Program-made: the position numbers and the translations under genes
The notes under the pieces: model-generated
The model's input: only the letters and a program-made list of their open reading frames with translations
The model's database searches: none
What the model was told of the DNA's origin: nothing
In this document: piece by piece, positions 47,311-58,574 of the stretch
How the letters are laid out: the number at the start of each line of letters is the position of its first letter
How positions within the stretch are numbered: the first letter of the stretch is position 1
Source: Pyricularia pennisetigena
Lineage: Eukaryota > Ascomycota > Sordariomycetes > Magnaporthales > Pyriculariaceae
NCBI RefSeq assembly: GCF_004337985.1
Contig: NC_043741.1
Span: 6,781,937 to 6,845,936, forward strand
DNA length: 64,000 nt
Direction: 5' to 3'

Positions 47311-50300
47311 ATGGCTGTGTGGGAGACCGAGGACGAGTCGTCCAATGTAGCAACGGCAGCGGCCGCCTCGCTTCCCACACCAGCCGACACGCCGTATAGG
47401 ACACCGTCGCGCGGTTCTAGGAAATCGCGCCGCTCCATAACGCCTCCTGGGAAGAACGGCATACCACCATTGCCGACCGAAAAAGCCGACCGGAATTCCA
47501 AGAGATCATCGGTCGACTATGCCAACGACGAGAACATTAGTGTTCTGGACCCCCGCCGTTTCACCCCAAACCTACACGCGAATCTCGTCTCGGAAATTCT
47601 GAATCTGCGCAGAGACCAGGAAGATAAGACAAAGATAATTGAAAGCCTCGAGAGCACCCTGCACGCAGAGAGGGAGGAGCAGCAGTCCCTGCAGGACACC
47701 CTGACGAGCATCTCTAAGGAAAACCGCTCGATCAAGCGACAGTTGGCACTGCTAGAGGGCGGTACTTCTTCGGCTCTCGGCGAGCTCGCGCGCGAGCGAG
47801 ATGAAGCTATTGATGCTATTGCCGAGGTGAGGAAGAGGTTGGAGACGACACAGAAACGGCTACGGCAACAAGAGGATGATTCCCAGCGCGTTCATGATCA
47901 GTTCGAGAAGGAGAGGTTGGAATGGGACGAAGGTCGGCGCAAGTATGAGCGCAAGGTCCATGTCGCTGAGAGTCGGCTCAAGTCCCTGCTGGAGGAAGTT
48001 GCCGCGTTCCAGGCCGCCCAAGCTCAGGGTCTCGCCAACGGGTCAGAGGCAGAAGCTGAAGAGCCAGGCCGCGATACCAACGATGCAGCGAGCATTCGGA
48101 CCATGAGCATGACCAACAGCATCCGCTTTTCCACATTCAGCACACCCGGCAAGCCCATTGGCCACTCGCTCGCAGACGAGCTCAACTTTGATGGAGAGAG
48201 TGACTACGACACGGATGCCGGCCGCGGCCGAGACAGCGCTCTTTCTCACCACATGCACATGCGCAACAACAGCAAGGATAGTGTTTTGTCTAGGATGCAT
48301 CGCCGAAACATCAGCAACGACAGCCTGATCCGCCCAGGCAGCGCCCAGAGGACGAAATTCCTAAACCAGTCCGTGTTGGACCGCCTGGAAGACGGCGTCA
48401 TTGAGGAGGATGAGGAAGACACCACCATGATTGTATCCGACACGCCCCCAAAGCCTGCCTCCACGTACGTTGATGCTGCTGTTCAGTACTCGCCTCCTCC
48501 GTCTCCGGTAGTCCGGCCGGTCAAGCCAGTGACGCCCGAACCGCCTGCTGTTCCCTCACGCGCTTCAAAGAGCCTGGAGAGCCATGAAAACTCTCCGAGG
48601 GCAGATGGTGAAGTCGAGGCCAATCAGAGGCGGAAGAGGGTTCACATTGCACGACCGATGACCATTGAGGCTGTCGTGAGGCAGACGCCCTCAATGGTAT
48701 CAACCAGCTCTCAGACTACAGAACCTTGGAGCCAGCGGAAGAGTGTTGTACTCGAAATGGTCCCCGCTCCTAAGCCGGCGATGGTCTCCGCCTCTACGCA
48801 AACGGAAGCCTCCTCAACTCCTGCGCCTGCCACCGCCCCTGCGCCCGCCGGCGACAAGGACTTGATGCAGATCCCGAGCATCAGCATTCATCCACCCACA
48901 AGCCGGCCGTCGACGCCTCGAGAGCCACGCCTGCCACAGCTCACCAAAGACTTTGGCTGCCAAGTAGCCATCATCACATCATCCGTTTCGACAAGGTCTG
49001 TTTCGGTCCAGACGGAGAAAATCAAGATGGACGAGCGTCTGAAGAAGCTTCCCGCTCACCTTCATCCCTCGGCCATCACATCACGGCCCGTCTCCCCAGT
49101 ACCTGCGCCCTCGGCTACTATGGACGGTCAGGCCTCCAACCCGTCTCCTGATAACCTTCCTCCCCGCAACCCAATGAGACTAGCTACGCAGAAGAGCCTG
49201 TCGAATCTCACGAACCCCACGAAATCCCCCACTTCTCCAACAACACCTACAATGCCCGCTAGCCCTACCATCCAGGTTCAGGAGAGTGAGGAGACAACGG
49301 ATGCGTACCCTGGCAACAATGATGATGGCCCGCTATCAAGCCAAAAGGCTCCCATCAGGCGACCACATCGTATCAGCAGCTTGTTTGCGGGTTTTGATGG
49401 TGGCAGTTCCGACGAGGCCGATGAATTTGCAGGAGCCGATGTCAGTGATTCAGAGTTCAGGACTGCCCTGACTGCACCTGGAGGGGCCAGGCCACCATCG
49501 GTAACAGGCAATGAACATACCAGACGGGCCTCTGGTGGTGCCAAGCGTGCTCTCGAGTCGCCAGTATCAATCAAACAATCGGGCACGCGAGGTCATAATC
49601 GTTCTGGAGCGGCTTCGGCATCGCCGACCACGGAGACTTACTCAAAGTTTGCCATTCCGGATGGCCGGCAGAGCGGCGAGTCTGCCGTGGGCTCTTGGAG
49701 ATCTTCGATGCAGAGCGTGGGCAGTTCGCGATCACAAGGTGACAAGCTCGGAGCTCTGAGCTCCAACCGAGCCAGCGTCATGCGCAAGGCTGTCATGATA
49801 CAAAATGGCATCGCCACGCATCAAGGACGGTCCAGAAGCCCCAGCTTGCCAGATGCGATGAACCCTCCATTCCCAATTCCAACTCGTGCCAGTTCTCGCC
49901 GCCCGCCGTTCAGCGCTAGCGCACCCAGTGACGGTCAGCGGAGTCCGACCAGGCGTCATTCCAAGCAGCGTCCGTCTAGCATCCGGAAGATCAAATCGGC
50001 AGCAGCCTTGCCACCGCGGCAGAAGAGAACCGGAAGCCGCTCGCCCCCGGCCTTCTCAGCTGCCGAGGAGGAGGACGAAGATCCCTTGGAGAGCCCAGGT
50101 TTGCCACCACTGCCCAACAACGACATAACCACACCTCGTACAAACAGCCGCTTCAGCAGGTCACATCACCGCCAGCAACCGTCCACGAGCACAGCCGTCA
50201 CTAACGCCACCACCGGCGCGGCGTCTACCGGCGGCAATTCGACACAAGCAGCCACCGGAGTTGTGGATGCTATTGCGCAGACCATGGTTGGTGAATGGAT

Positions 50301-51761
50301 GTTCAAGTACGTGCGGAGGCGCAGGTCTTTTGGAGTACAGGGCAGCGGCGAGGCCAGCGGAAGGGACGACACTAGTAACGATAGGCACAAGCGTTGGGTG
50401 TGGTTGGCGCCTTATGAGCGGGCCATTCTATGGAGTAGCAAGCAGCCGGTGTCGGGAAGCGCTTTGTTAGGCAAGGCGGGCCGCAAACGTAAGTCGGGTC
50501 TTTTGAACACCTAGGAAACAGTGCAAGCTGTGATGCTTCAGATTCAAGCTAACAAACAACACATTTTTTCTTGATTGCAGTGGTAATCCAGTCTGTCTTG
50601 GACGTCAAGGATGACAATCCGACACCCAAGGGCGCCACTTCGGTATTCGATCGATCTATCCTGATCCTCACACCGCAGCGTGCCCTCAAGTTTACCGCTA
50701 CTACACGAGAGCGGCACTATGTGTGGTTGACTGCGTTGTCCTTCCTCGCACACTCGAACCAGGAGGTCCCCGAGATTTTGGCATCGCCACCATCGGCGAC
50801 GCTTGCTGTGAACAAGGCACCTCTTTCCGACTATGACTTGGCGCAACAAAAGCCCCAAAGGCGTGCTGGAATCAGGGACTCGATCAGGCTGGCCAAGGGC
50901 CGGACGATCGTGACACGAGGTGGCGGCGGAGGTGGCCTCATGAGCATCGCGTCGTCGACTCAGACCGACTTCAATACATCCAGCCTCCCTTCTAACAGGC
51001 CTCCCGAGTCTATCATGTCGTCCATCTCTGCAGGAACTGCAGGAACTTCCTATGGCCCGGCAGGCTTCGTCAGCACCATGTCTAGTAGCCACCAGCGCGA
51101 CACTTCACGCGACACGGCAGCACCCCCGCCCATTCCTCGATTTCACGATTCGAGAATGAGCATGCTCAGCGAGCGCGCCAACCAGGTCATGGTGCACGGC
51201 CGCAAGCGGAGCAACACGGGCGGCCACGTCCCACCACCCCTATCTTTCCGCGGCTTTTCCGGTCCCCCGAGCAACGGGAGGGACAGCGCTAACAGCGGCA
51301 GCTACCATCAGTCGACAAACAGCACGGCCGGGGCCAGCGTCGAGACTTCGGGATCGTCGGGCATCCTGGGCAGCTTTGGCGGCAGCAACTGGAACGGCGG
51401 CGGCGGCGGCGGCGCCAACAGCAGCAGCGTGGGGCAGGCGAGCCAGCGCACGTCAGAGGCGTCGTCGCGGCCGTCGGCGACCCCGTCCAACAACTTTTTC
51501 GACGCCATCGGGACGGTCCGCATGGAGGCCTTCATCAGCCCCCTGACGCACAACTCGGTCGGCGCCATGGGCGCCTACCCGGACGAAGAGGACGAGATGA
51601 GGTACCGCGCGCGGAGGAGGAGCAAGGAGATGCGACGCCGGGCCAGCCGCAGTCGGCAGCGCGACAGTCACGGGAACCGCATCCCGGGGGCTGCGTCTAG
51701 GGCTGGATCCCGATACGAGGAGGACTTTTTCTCTCGCGATGATCCTTTCAAAGGGTTCTAG
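47311..51761 (+). CDS. apsA: cortical anchor protein with PH domain (ApsA/Num1-like)
   Basis: Two exons, 47311-50488 and 50581-51761, joined across a 92-nt intron (GTAAGT..TTGCAG), give 1452 aa. The N-terminus is Ser/Thr/Pro-rich; a coiled coil spans about 88-235 (ILNLRRDQEDKTKIIESLE and following heptads). A long disordered, proline- and serine-rich middle follows. The C-terminal PH domain lies at about 992-1128, starting TMVGEWMFKYVRR and RWVWLAPYERAILWSSKQP, and the intron falls inside it (KAGRK-L-VIQSVLDVKDD). This order is that of yeast Num1 and Aspergillus ApsA, which hold dynein at the plasma membrane through PIP2 binding to move nuclei and anchor mitochondria. The tail is Arg/Ser-rich. 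The first ATG in frame is used; the frame is open 27 bases upstream without an ATG. Confidence 0.9.
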
Positions 51762-51856
51762 ATGAGGCTCTAGAAAGAAAATGCACCCATTATTGTTGTA
51801 GTGGGAACATGCGCGTTGTGAAATTACTATCTTTCACAACCATTTGTTTCATGTGG

Positions 51857-51894
<38 letters not shown>

Positions 51895-52526
51895 CTGTCT
51901 GTTTAGCGGGTCCTCATTTTCCTCGGCGTTGTTATTTTTTGCGTTGTGACCCGAGGGGTGTCTCTCGTTTTTGGGTATATATATTTGTTTTGTCTCAACC
52001 TGGAATCCTCGCGGACGTCCAGATTCACTCATTTGGGCGTCGTTGACTTTTCCTTGACTGTTAATACTCTCGTTGTACCGATACAGATATGTTGAAAGCC
52101 GGACCATAAAGAAGAGAAGAACAAAAAAAGATAATTGTTTGCATGTCTAACTGGTTGTTTATCTAGCTGTGCATCTGGTTGCCTCTCTGCCCGCCCGCCT
52201 CCCTTGTCTTGTGTTTGCTTATACAAAATACAGTCTGTCGTTAGTGATTTTCTCTCATGTTCCAAAGCTTCTCGACACTGGCAGCCAGTGACTGCGCATT
52301 TCAATCTAATTGCAATAACAATCAAGATGCCAGCGGCATGTCGATATTACCAAAGCACAACTCTGTGATTTTGATCATCTTGGCGCTGATGTAGTCCAAA
52401 CAAGACCCTCAGAGCTGCCAGTGACTAACCAGCTGCAATGCTCGCTCGACTTTTTCTCCACGAACTCCGGGCTTTATGACAACCACCGGGCAAGCGGCTA
52501 CGGACAGGCATTTTTCACAAGTTCTC

Positions 52527-52550
52527 TTTTTTTTTTTTTTTTTTTTTTTT
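52527..52550. repeat. poly-T flank of assembly gap
   Basis: T24 running directly into the N run. Confidence 0.95.
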
Positions 52551-52820
52551 NNNNNNNNNNNNNNNNNNNNNNNNNNNNNNNNNNNNNNNNNNNNNNNNNN
52601 NNNNNNNNNNNNNNNNNNNNNNNNNNNNNNNNNNNNNNNNNNNNNNNNNNNNNNNNNNNNNNNNNNNNNNNNNNNNNNNNNNNNNNNNNNNNNNNNNNNN
52701 NNNNNNNNNNNNNNNNNNNNNNNNNNNNNNNNNNNNNNNNNNNNNNNNNNNNNNNNNNNNNNNNNNNNNNNNNNNNNNNNNNNNNNNNNNNNNNNNNNNN
52801 NNNNNNNNNNNNNNNNNNNN
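52551..52820. other. assembly gap (270 N)
   Basis: A run of 270 unknown bases. It begins directly after T24 and ends one G before A30. The true size and content are unknown; no gene appears to be interrupted. Confidence 0.99.
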
Positions 52821-52821
52821 G

Positions 52822-52851
<30 letters not shown>
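52822..52851. repeat. poly-A flank of assembly gap
   Basis: A30 immediately to the right of the gap, after a single G. Confidence 0.95.
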
Positions 52852-52854
<3 letters not shown>

Positions 52855-52997
52855 TCTAGGCGGCTCGTTTTGGGCTGTGTCTGTCTGGTGGAAGAAATGA
52901 GACCATATGTCACCCTCTCAAGTTTGCGTTGGCAGCTGGAATTTGAAGAACACGAGGTAAGCTTCCTCTACGTGATTGTCTAGGTAGATAGGTTGAA

Positions 52998-53020
52998 ACG
53001 TACCGCACCAAGCGGTACGT
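52998..53020. repeat. perfect inverted repeat, 9-bp arms
   Basis: ACGTACCGC and GCGGTACGT flank a five-base loop (ACCAA). It could form a hairpin in DNA or RNA. It lies about 400 bp beyond the stop of the ArAE-like gene, so its role, if any, is unknown. Confidence 0.6.
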
Positions 53021-53426
53021 GCATGAGCAAGCACTATTCTCATCTGCTGCTCATGTCATGGGGGGGAGAAGGGAACACAGAAATAAGGAGCGGTTGAAGC
53101 GGCAACTAAATCGAAAGGAGAGAATTATAATGCATCTCAACGTCGGAATAAAAGTCCATCTCCGTCTCAACAAGGGACTTTTTAGCTAATAACATTATCT
53201 GAAATACAAGTAGTGCTTCTCCATGCTTGCTGTCCTGTTTGCCCTTGGGAGACTGGCCATGGCCGAGTGACCACCCACCTAGCTAATTATTTCCCTTTCC
53301 AAGTGCTTTTCTTCCACCATCCCATAGTTAATAACACTAGACCTAATAGTCTCTCTTCCCAGATAGCGTATTAAATCAACCTAGCCTAGTTAGGCCCAAG
53401 GTATAATCTGCCGATTTGATTCCAGA

Positions 53427-56400
53427 TCACTCCAAAAGGTTCACATCATCCGAAAACACTCCATACAGATTTTCAATCTCCTTCTCCACCACCTTGAGCT
53501 CCTCCGCAACTTGCCCAGTGACCAGCGCGTAGGCGTACAGAAGCGCGTAATCGCGCTCCTCGACTGTGACGGCACCGATCCTCGCCCAATCCCCCAACTT
53601 GTCCACCGCTGATACCTCGGACGACCGTCTCCTGGGCGGCAACTGTGGGTGTGAGCTTCCCTTCCCATTGGCGGACGTGGCCTCGTCCGCTATCATGGCG
53701 CCTTCGACAGCCGCGAGCGCGGCGCCCGCCGCCGCGTGTTCTTTCCTGAACTGAAAGATCTTGCCAAGCAGGCGGTCTCGCGTGTGTGTCACGCTTGGGA
53801 TCGACTCGGTCAGCGGGTACTCCAGCATAAGCGAGCTGGCCAGTACCTGAAACACGTGGCAGATACGATCGCATAGGACCGCCCGCTCCTTCGCCGTGAA
53901 GAGGAGCAGCTCGCGCTCCCCCTCGCTGAGGTGGCCGCGACGCTGTGTCACGAGACTCATGGCGTAAAAGGCGTCCAGGATGCGATTGGTGGCAGCCAGG
54001 ATGCGCCCTGCCGTTTCGAACGGGAAAGGCCCGCGGAGCTCCCATTCGGACGCCGCGGCGCGGCGCAAAGTTTCCAGTCGAGAGGCTGAATCTTGGTTAG
54101 TAATGTCAAGGCAGATAGACATGCGAGCATCAGTGTATGACTAACTTACCATATCTCTGCAATGCAACCTGCTCTCCCGACTTGAGATATGACCTGGTAC
54201 AGTCGCTACGCAACAAGATGGCCAGCGGGCCTCGCTTCCAAATGAGCCCCATTTGAAGATAGAGTACCGACAGACCCTCCTTGAACTTCTTGCGCGCCGA
54301 TATGGGCCATACCACCCGGCAAACAAACAGACCATAGATGATACCAGCTGTGACAGCGAGGGATCTGTGTAGAGCAATCTCACCAATGTACGGGTTCATC
54401 CCGCCCTCGTCATCATCGTCATCGTCAACCTTTTGTGAAAGGCTATATGCGTACAGTGCAGTGACGTTGTATGCAAGCAACGCGGTACGACCCAGTGGCG
54501 CATTGCCCCTGGCCAAGATCACGACGAAGTTGTAGAATGCAACAAAGCCGCCAAGTATAGCCAGTGCGACCGGGTTCCCGCCCGAGACAGTCCAGTTGAC
54601 TAGGAAGAGGGCGGTACCAAAGACTGTACCTATAAATCTCGATATTCCGGTAGTGTTTGAGGCGCCCACCGTCATGGAGCAAACCACCATGAACGACAGC
54701 AGACCCCATTCACCACGCCAGTGTGAGTAGGTCGGGCGGGTGGACGGGATGAAGGCGAGCATGGCCCAAAGCATGGCACCGATGCCAACCTTGAGGCCAA
54801 AGCGAAAATCATCTCTCGCCCATCGTCTCGCCCAACGCAACAGCCCTTGCGCAAACCTGCTCACGTGCTTGTTTGCTTCGTCTCCAGCAAGCTGCCAACT
54901 GTATGTGTCCCGATGCGAAGTCATGGTTGATGGAATGCCCTTGGGGAGCTGAGAACGCCTGATCGGCTTGACAAGACTTTCTTGATCCTGATCGCGGTGC
55001 TCGTAGGGCAGGGCGGTGCCCGTATTGAATAACGAATGCGCTCGGTTCCTTCTCCAGAAGCGAAGCCACTCCCAGCTTCTTCCGGTCTTCCCATCCTCTG
55101 CTGCATGCTTGAGGTCGTCTAGCACATCTAGGTACTTGGACATCTCCTCGCCGAAAGTTTGTAGACTGAAGCTAAAGTGCCCGCAAGCTGCCGCCACCTC
55201 CTCAAAGTCCGCTTTAAGGTCGTCGGAATAGTTGGGACGGCCCAGCTCGATGTTTTTGTACAACTCATTAAGAGCCTTGGCACGTGCTTCATTATATAAA
55301 CCGAGCGCATCCATGAGGCTTGGCCTAAAATGTTCGTTGAGATTTACAACATAGTGCGGTGCTGCTACGAAAGCCGGCTCGCGAAGAATTTCAGATAATG
55401 TAAAGGCCAAGGACTTCATAGAGGGCCCAAGCAGCTCGATAAAGAGTGAGAAAATGTCGGAGGAAGTGCGGAACACTGCTGGCTGAGTCGTTTGAGTGGC
55501 ATTGGACTCGCTATTGGAACGCCTGACAAATGGGCGAGGACTGCCCTCCTGGCTGCTTCCCTCGTCGGTGGCCTCGTCGATGGCAGAAAGAGCTGCATGT
55601 CTTCCAGGTCCGCTCTTTGAAGAGATTGACAATGAACGAGACAGAAACGACGGTGGAAATACAGTAGGAGGTCCAATCGTCGTTGGTGATACGTCACCAG
55701 CTCTTTGATCAGTGTCGAGTGCAGTGGCAGCCGACTCTCTAAGCAGCGCAAATTGTGTGTTTGCTGCACTTTTTAAACCGCCAATAGACTGCGCAAGGGT
55801 CTCAATTGACTTGTACACGGCCTTGTCTAGTGAATAGACTCGCTCGTGACCCAGAAAGTAATGCTCGTATTTCGCCTCGCGCAAAACATTGGTCATGGTC
55901 GTGTAGCTCGTATGATATACGGAAATGAAGCTGGAAAACTGCTCTGACAAGAGTTCCTCTTCTTTCCCGCTCAGAAAGCTGTGGGTAATATAAGAAAGCA
56001 TCTCGCCGAGCGCGGTAGACGATGTGCCCATGGCTTTCCTCAGCGTATCGCGGGCAAAGGCCCTCCATAGTAGCAAGTTGACCGAGGCTGTGATGCTGAT
56101 ACCAATGACCAACATCTTGAAGACTTGGATCATCTTTGTGTTATCCCATACGCTGGCGAATGTTGCGTTTTCCCTAGTGACGACGCTGATGATGGCAAGC
56201 GAGGCAAGTGTCCCGCCCACGTTGACCAGTGGGTTGTTCATCCTCTGCTTCACCCAGCCGATGAAGCCGAAACCGCCCGCTACAAAGAACACCAGAACGA
56301 GGATATGAGCCAACACAGGCTTGTCGAGGACCGAGCCAACAAAGACCGAAGTGGCCATAGACGAGAGCGAGATGGTGGCTGCATAGGCAACTGCCACGAT

Positions 56401-57007
56401 CGCTATAAGCGTCGCCTCTATCATGGAACCTGCCGACCGGGCGGGGTGGAAGTAGACGGTGATGGTAGCCACCACATGTTTCCCGTCCCGCTTGCCCAGA
56501 AAGTCAGAGGCGGGTTCGATGAAGGTCATCAAGCTGGCCAGTACATATGCAAGAGTGCATTTCAGCACCCCACGGCCCTTGGGCGTGCCCAGGAACTTGT
56601 AGAGGTTGAGGCATGCCTCTAGAAGTCCCTGGGTCGCATGTCGGAATGGCTTGGCCAGCGTCTTGTGAGAAAACATGCCTGAAGAAGACTCGTCGTCATG
56701 GTCTTGCCGGGACAAATCGCTGTTGGTGTTTGCGTTTTCGAGGCCACTTGGGGCATGTCGAAGGGTGAATTGTCTCCGGGACCGCTCGCCGGTGGTTGGG
56801 ATTACAAAGGTTCCATTGCGAAGTTTCTATTGTAGAGGGCAGCTTCCGATGTCAGCCTCAAGGGGTCCCGACTTGAGATGAATTGGTCTAAAACTAGGTA
56901 GGGAGGGTCTAGGTCTAGACTGGGCGTTAAGTTCTTACGCTACGCCTGGACGGGCGTATGGGCGGCCACTGCCCCGAAGAGTTCGAAGAAGATGGGTGTG
57001 GGTTCAT
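53427..57007 (-). CDS. ArAE/Bre4-like multi-pass membrane protein
   Basis: Modelled as three exons, 57007-56939, 56826-54150 and 54085-53427, giving 1134 aa. The 65-nt second intron (GTAAGT..TTCAG) is firm (LQRY-A-SRLETLRRAA). The short first exon is inferred: the long frame has no ATG before an in-frame TAG, and an upstream ATG with GTAAGA donor joins cleanly to give RRS-KLRNGTFVIPTTGERSRR. The first ATG inside exon 2 (MFSHKTLAK, around 56676) is the fallback start. Two membrane blocks are visible, about 110-285 and 690-870, separated by a large cytosolic region, with a DUF2421-type tail. This matches fungal relatives of aromatic acid exporters and yeast brefeldin A-sensitivity protein Bre4. 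Substrate is unknown; export of organic anions is a guess from the family. Confidence 0.83.
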
Positions 57008-58574
57008 CACAAGTCGTAGCTCATCTGCTAGAGTCTACTTTGGGGAAAAAAGGTTGTTGCGGCGCATTCTCTGCTGTTGCTTATGGGTCGCAAAGTGGCG
57101 TGCCCGTTGTTTGTGTTGCTGTGAAGACCGTTGATTTTCAGGGCTGTGGGGTTTCAGTCGCTTGGGCTTTTTGTAACTGTGTACGCACAGCAGGGTTGGT
57201 GTCGGAATATATTGACGCAATAGCCGCCTATCTAGTTGATTGAGGTCACAAGATTGTTGCTGTGCAAGGTGCCGAATTTTGACGGCAGTTTTAGACTGAC
57301 TGACTGACTGACTGACTGTTGGGCGGCGGATCGCGATGCCGTCACCCATGCCATTGCATTCGCGCTTGTTCCATAGGAATCCACTATGCGCCGGGCTATG
57401 CGTGCTAATAAGCGGACCGGTAATTGGCAGAAGCAAGCAGCAAGGGTCCTTTGGCGCAGGTGCCGACTTTTAATTGAAAGGCCATGATGAGTGACCAAGG
57501 TTATTTCGAAACCATCCTCCTAATCTTATAAAAACATAAAAAAAAAAAAAAAAATACACCGGTGCCGTTTGGACGGGTATAGTAAGAGTAAATCGAGGTT
57601 ACAGAATAAGAAATTACACAAGAATCGAGTTGCATTATATCGCTATCACTGTCTTGGTATAGCGCTTGCTGTATTCCCATGCTTGTTACGACGTGAGGAA
57701 AGTCGACATCACCTTTGGACCAATCACAGTTGTGCTGCGATATTACTTTGTCGACCCTTGGGTAACATAGGTAGGCACCTAAATAGGCACCTAACTGAAG
57801 GTCTCTTGAATTTTATTAGTGCACGTGATACAGAGTCAGGTTCAAGTCTTGCACGAGCTATCTCTCACCTTGCCTTGTGGTCCCTATCTATTGCATTGTC
57901 GGCAACCTAGAGCTGTAAAAGTTGAATGGTAACCCGTTTTCAAGTTGGTCCCTGCTTCCTCGCCATATTACATGCTGCTACTCAAAACCCTTGTCATACG
58001 CGTCTTCCCGCGAGTTCAACGCCAGGGATCCATCGCCTAAGGTACTGTAAGGTATGGAACTTGCCGATTTAGACCTTGGGTGGGTTCAATGTGCGGAACC
58101 CCCCCAGCCCAGTTTTCTCCAGCCTCTCTGTGATCCGTCCATAGAGATGGGCCGCCCGCATTCTGATTAAACCTTTCTCCTCGACGCGCAAAGATCCGCC
58201 CACCATATTGTGGGAACGAAGACAGCGAGGCATGTTTGCATGCTGTAATGGATCAGCTTGTGTCTCTTGTCTGTGTAACCTAGGTGCTTGTGATTCTTTC
58301 AGCCTTTTTTGGTGAACTTTTGGCCAATCTTGTTATTGCCACCTCGCATTTCCTGCACGTCAAAACGTTAGCACCCGCCATTTTTCCTCATCGCGCGTCA
58401 GAACCGCTCCATCTTGCAAAGTTACGTGTAAAGTCTAGACTGAATTTTGCTCGGCAACGATTGCTTCAACAGGTGACTGGCAACGTATACTGCAAGACAT
58501 TTGCTCGCAACGACCTGTTGATGAAGCGATGATCGATTGACCTTCTGCCGACTCGAATTTGACTTTCGCGCATC
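57008..58574. other. divergent intergenic region, ArAE-like / SWC3
   Basis: About 1.57 kb between divergent starts, presumably containing both promoters. It holds a (GACT)n repeat at 57294-57318 and an A17 tract at 57538-57554. No gene is supported. Confidence 0.55.
57294..57318. repeat. (GACT)n tetranucleotide repeat
   Basis: Six tandem GACT units plus one base, about 290 bp upstream of the inferred start of the ArAE-like gene. Confidence 0.9.

Larger units (their letters stand above)
51762..53426. other. convergent intergenic region with assembly gap
   Basis: Between the stop codons of the NUM1-like gene (+) and the ArAE-like gene (-). A T37 tract (51858-51894) lies about 100 bp after the NUM1-like stop. 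The region includes a run of N and its flanking homopolymers, listed separately, and a short perfect inverted repeat at 52998-53020. No gene is seen. Confidence 0.6.
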
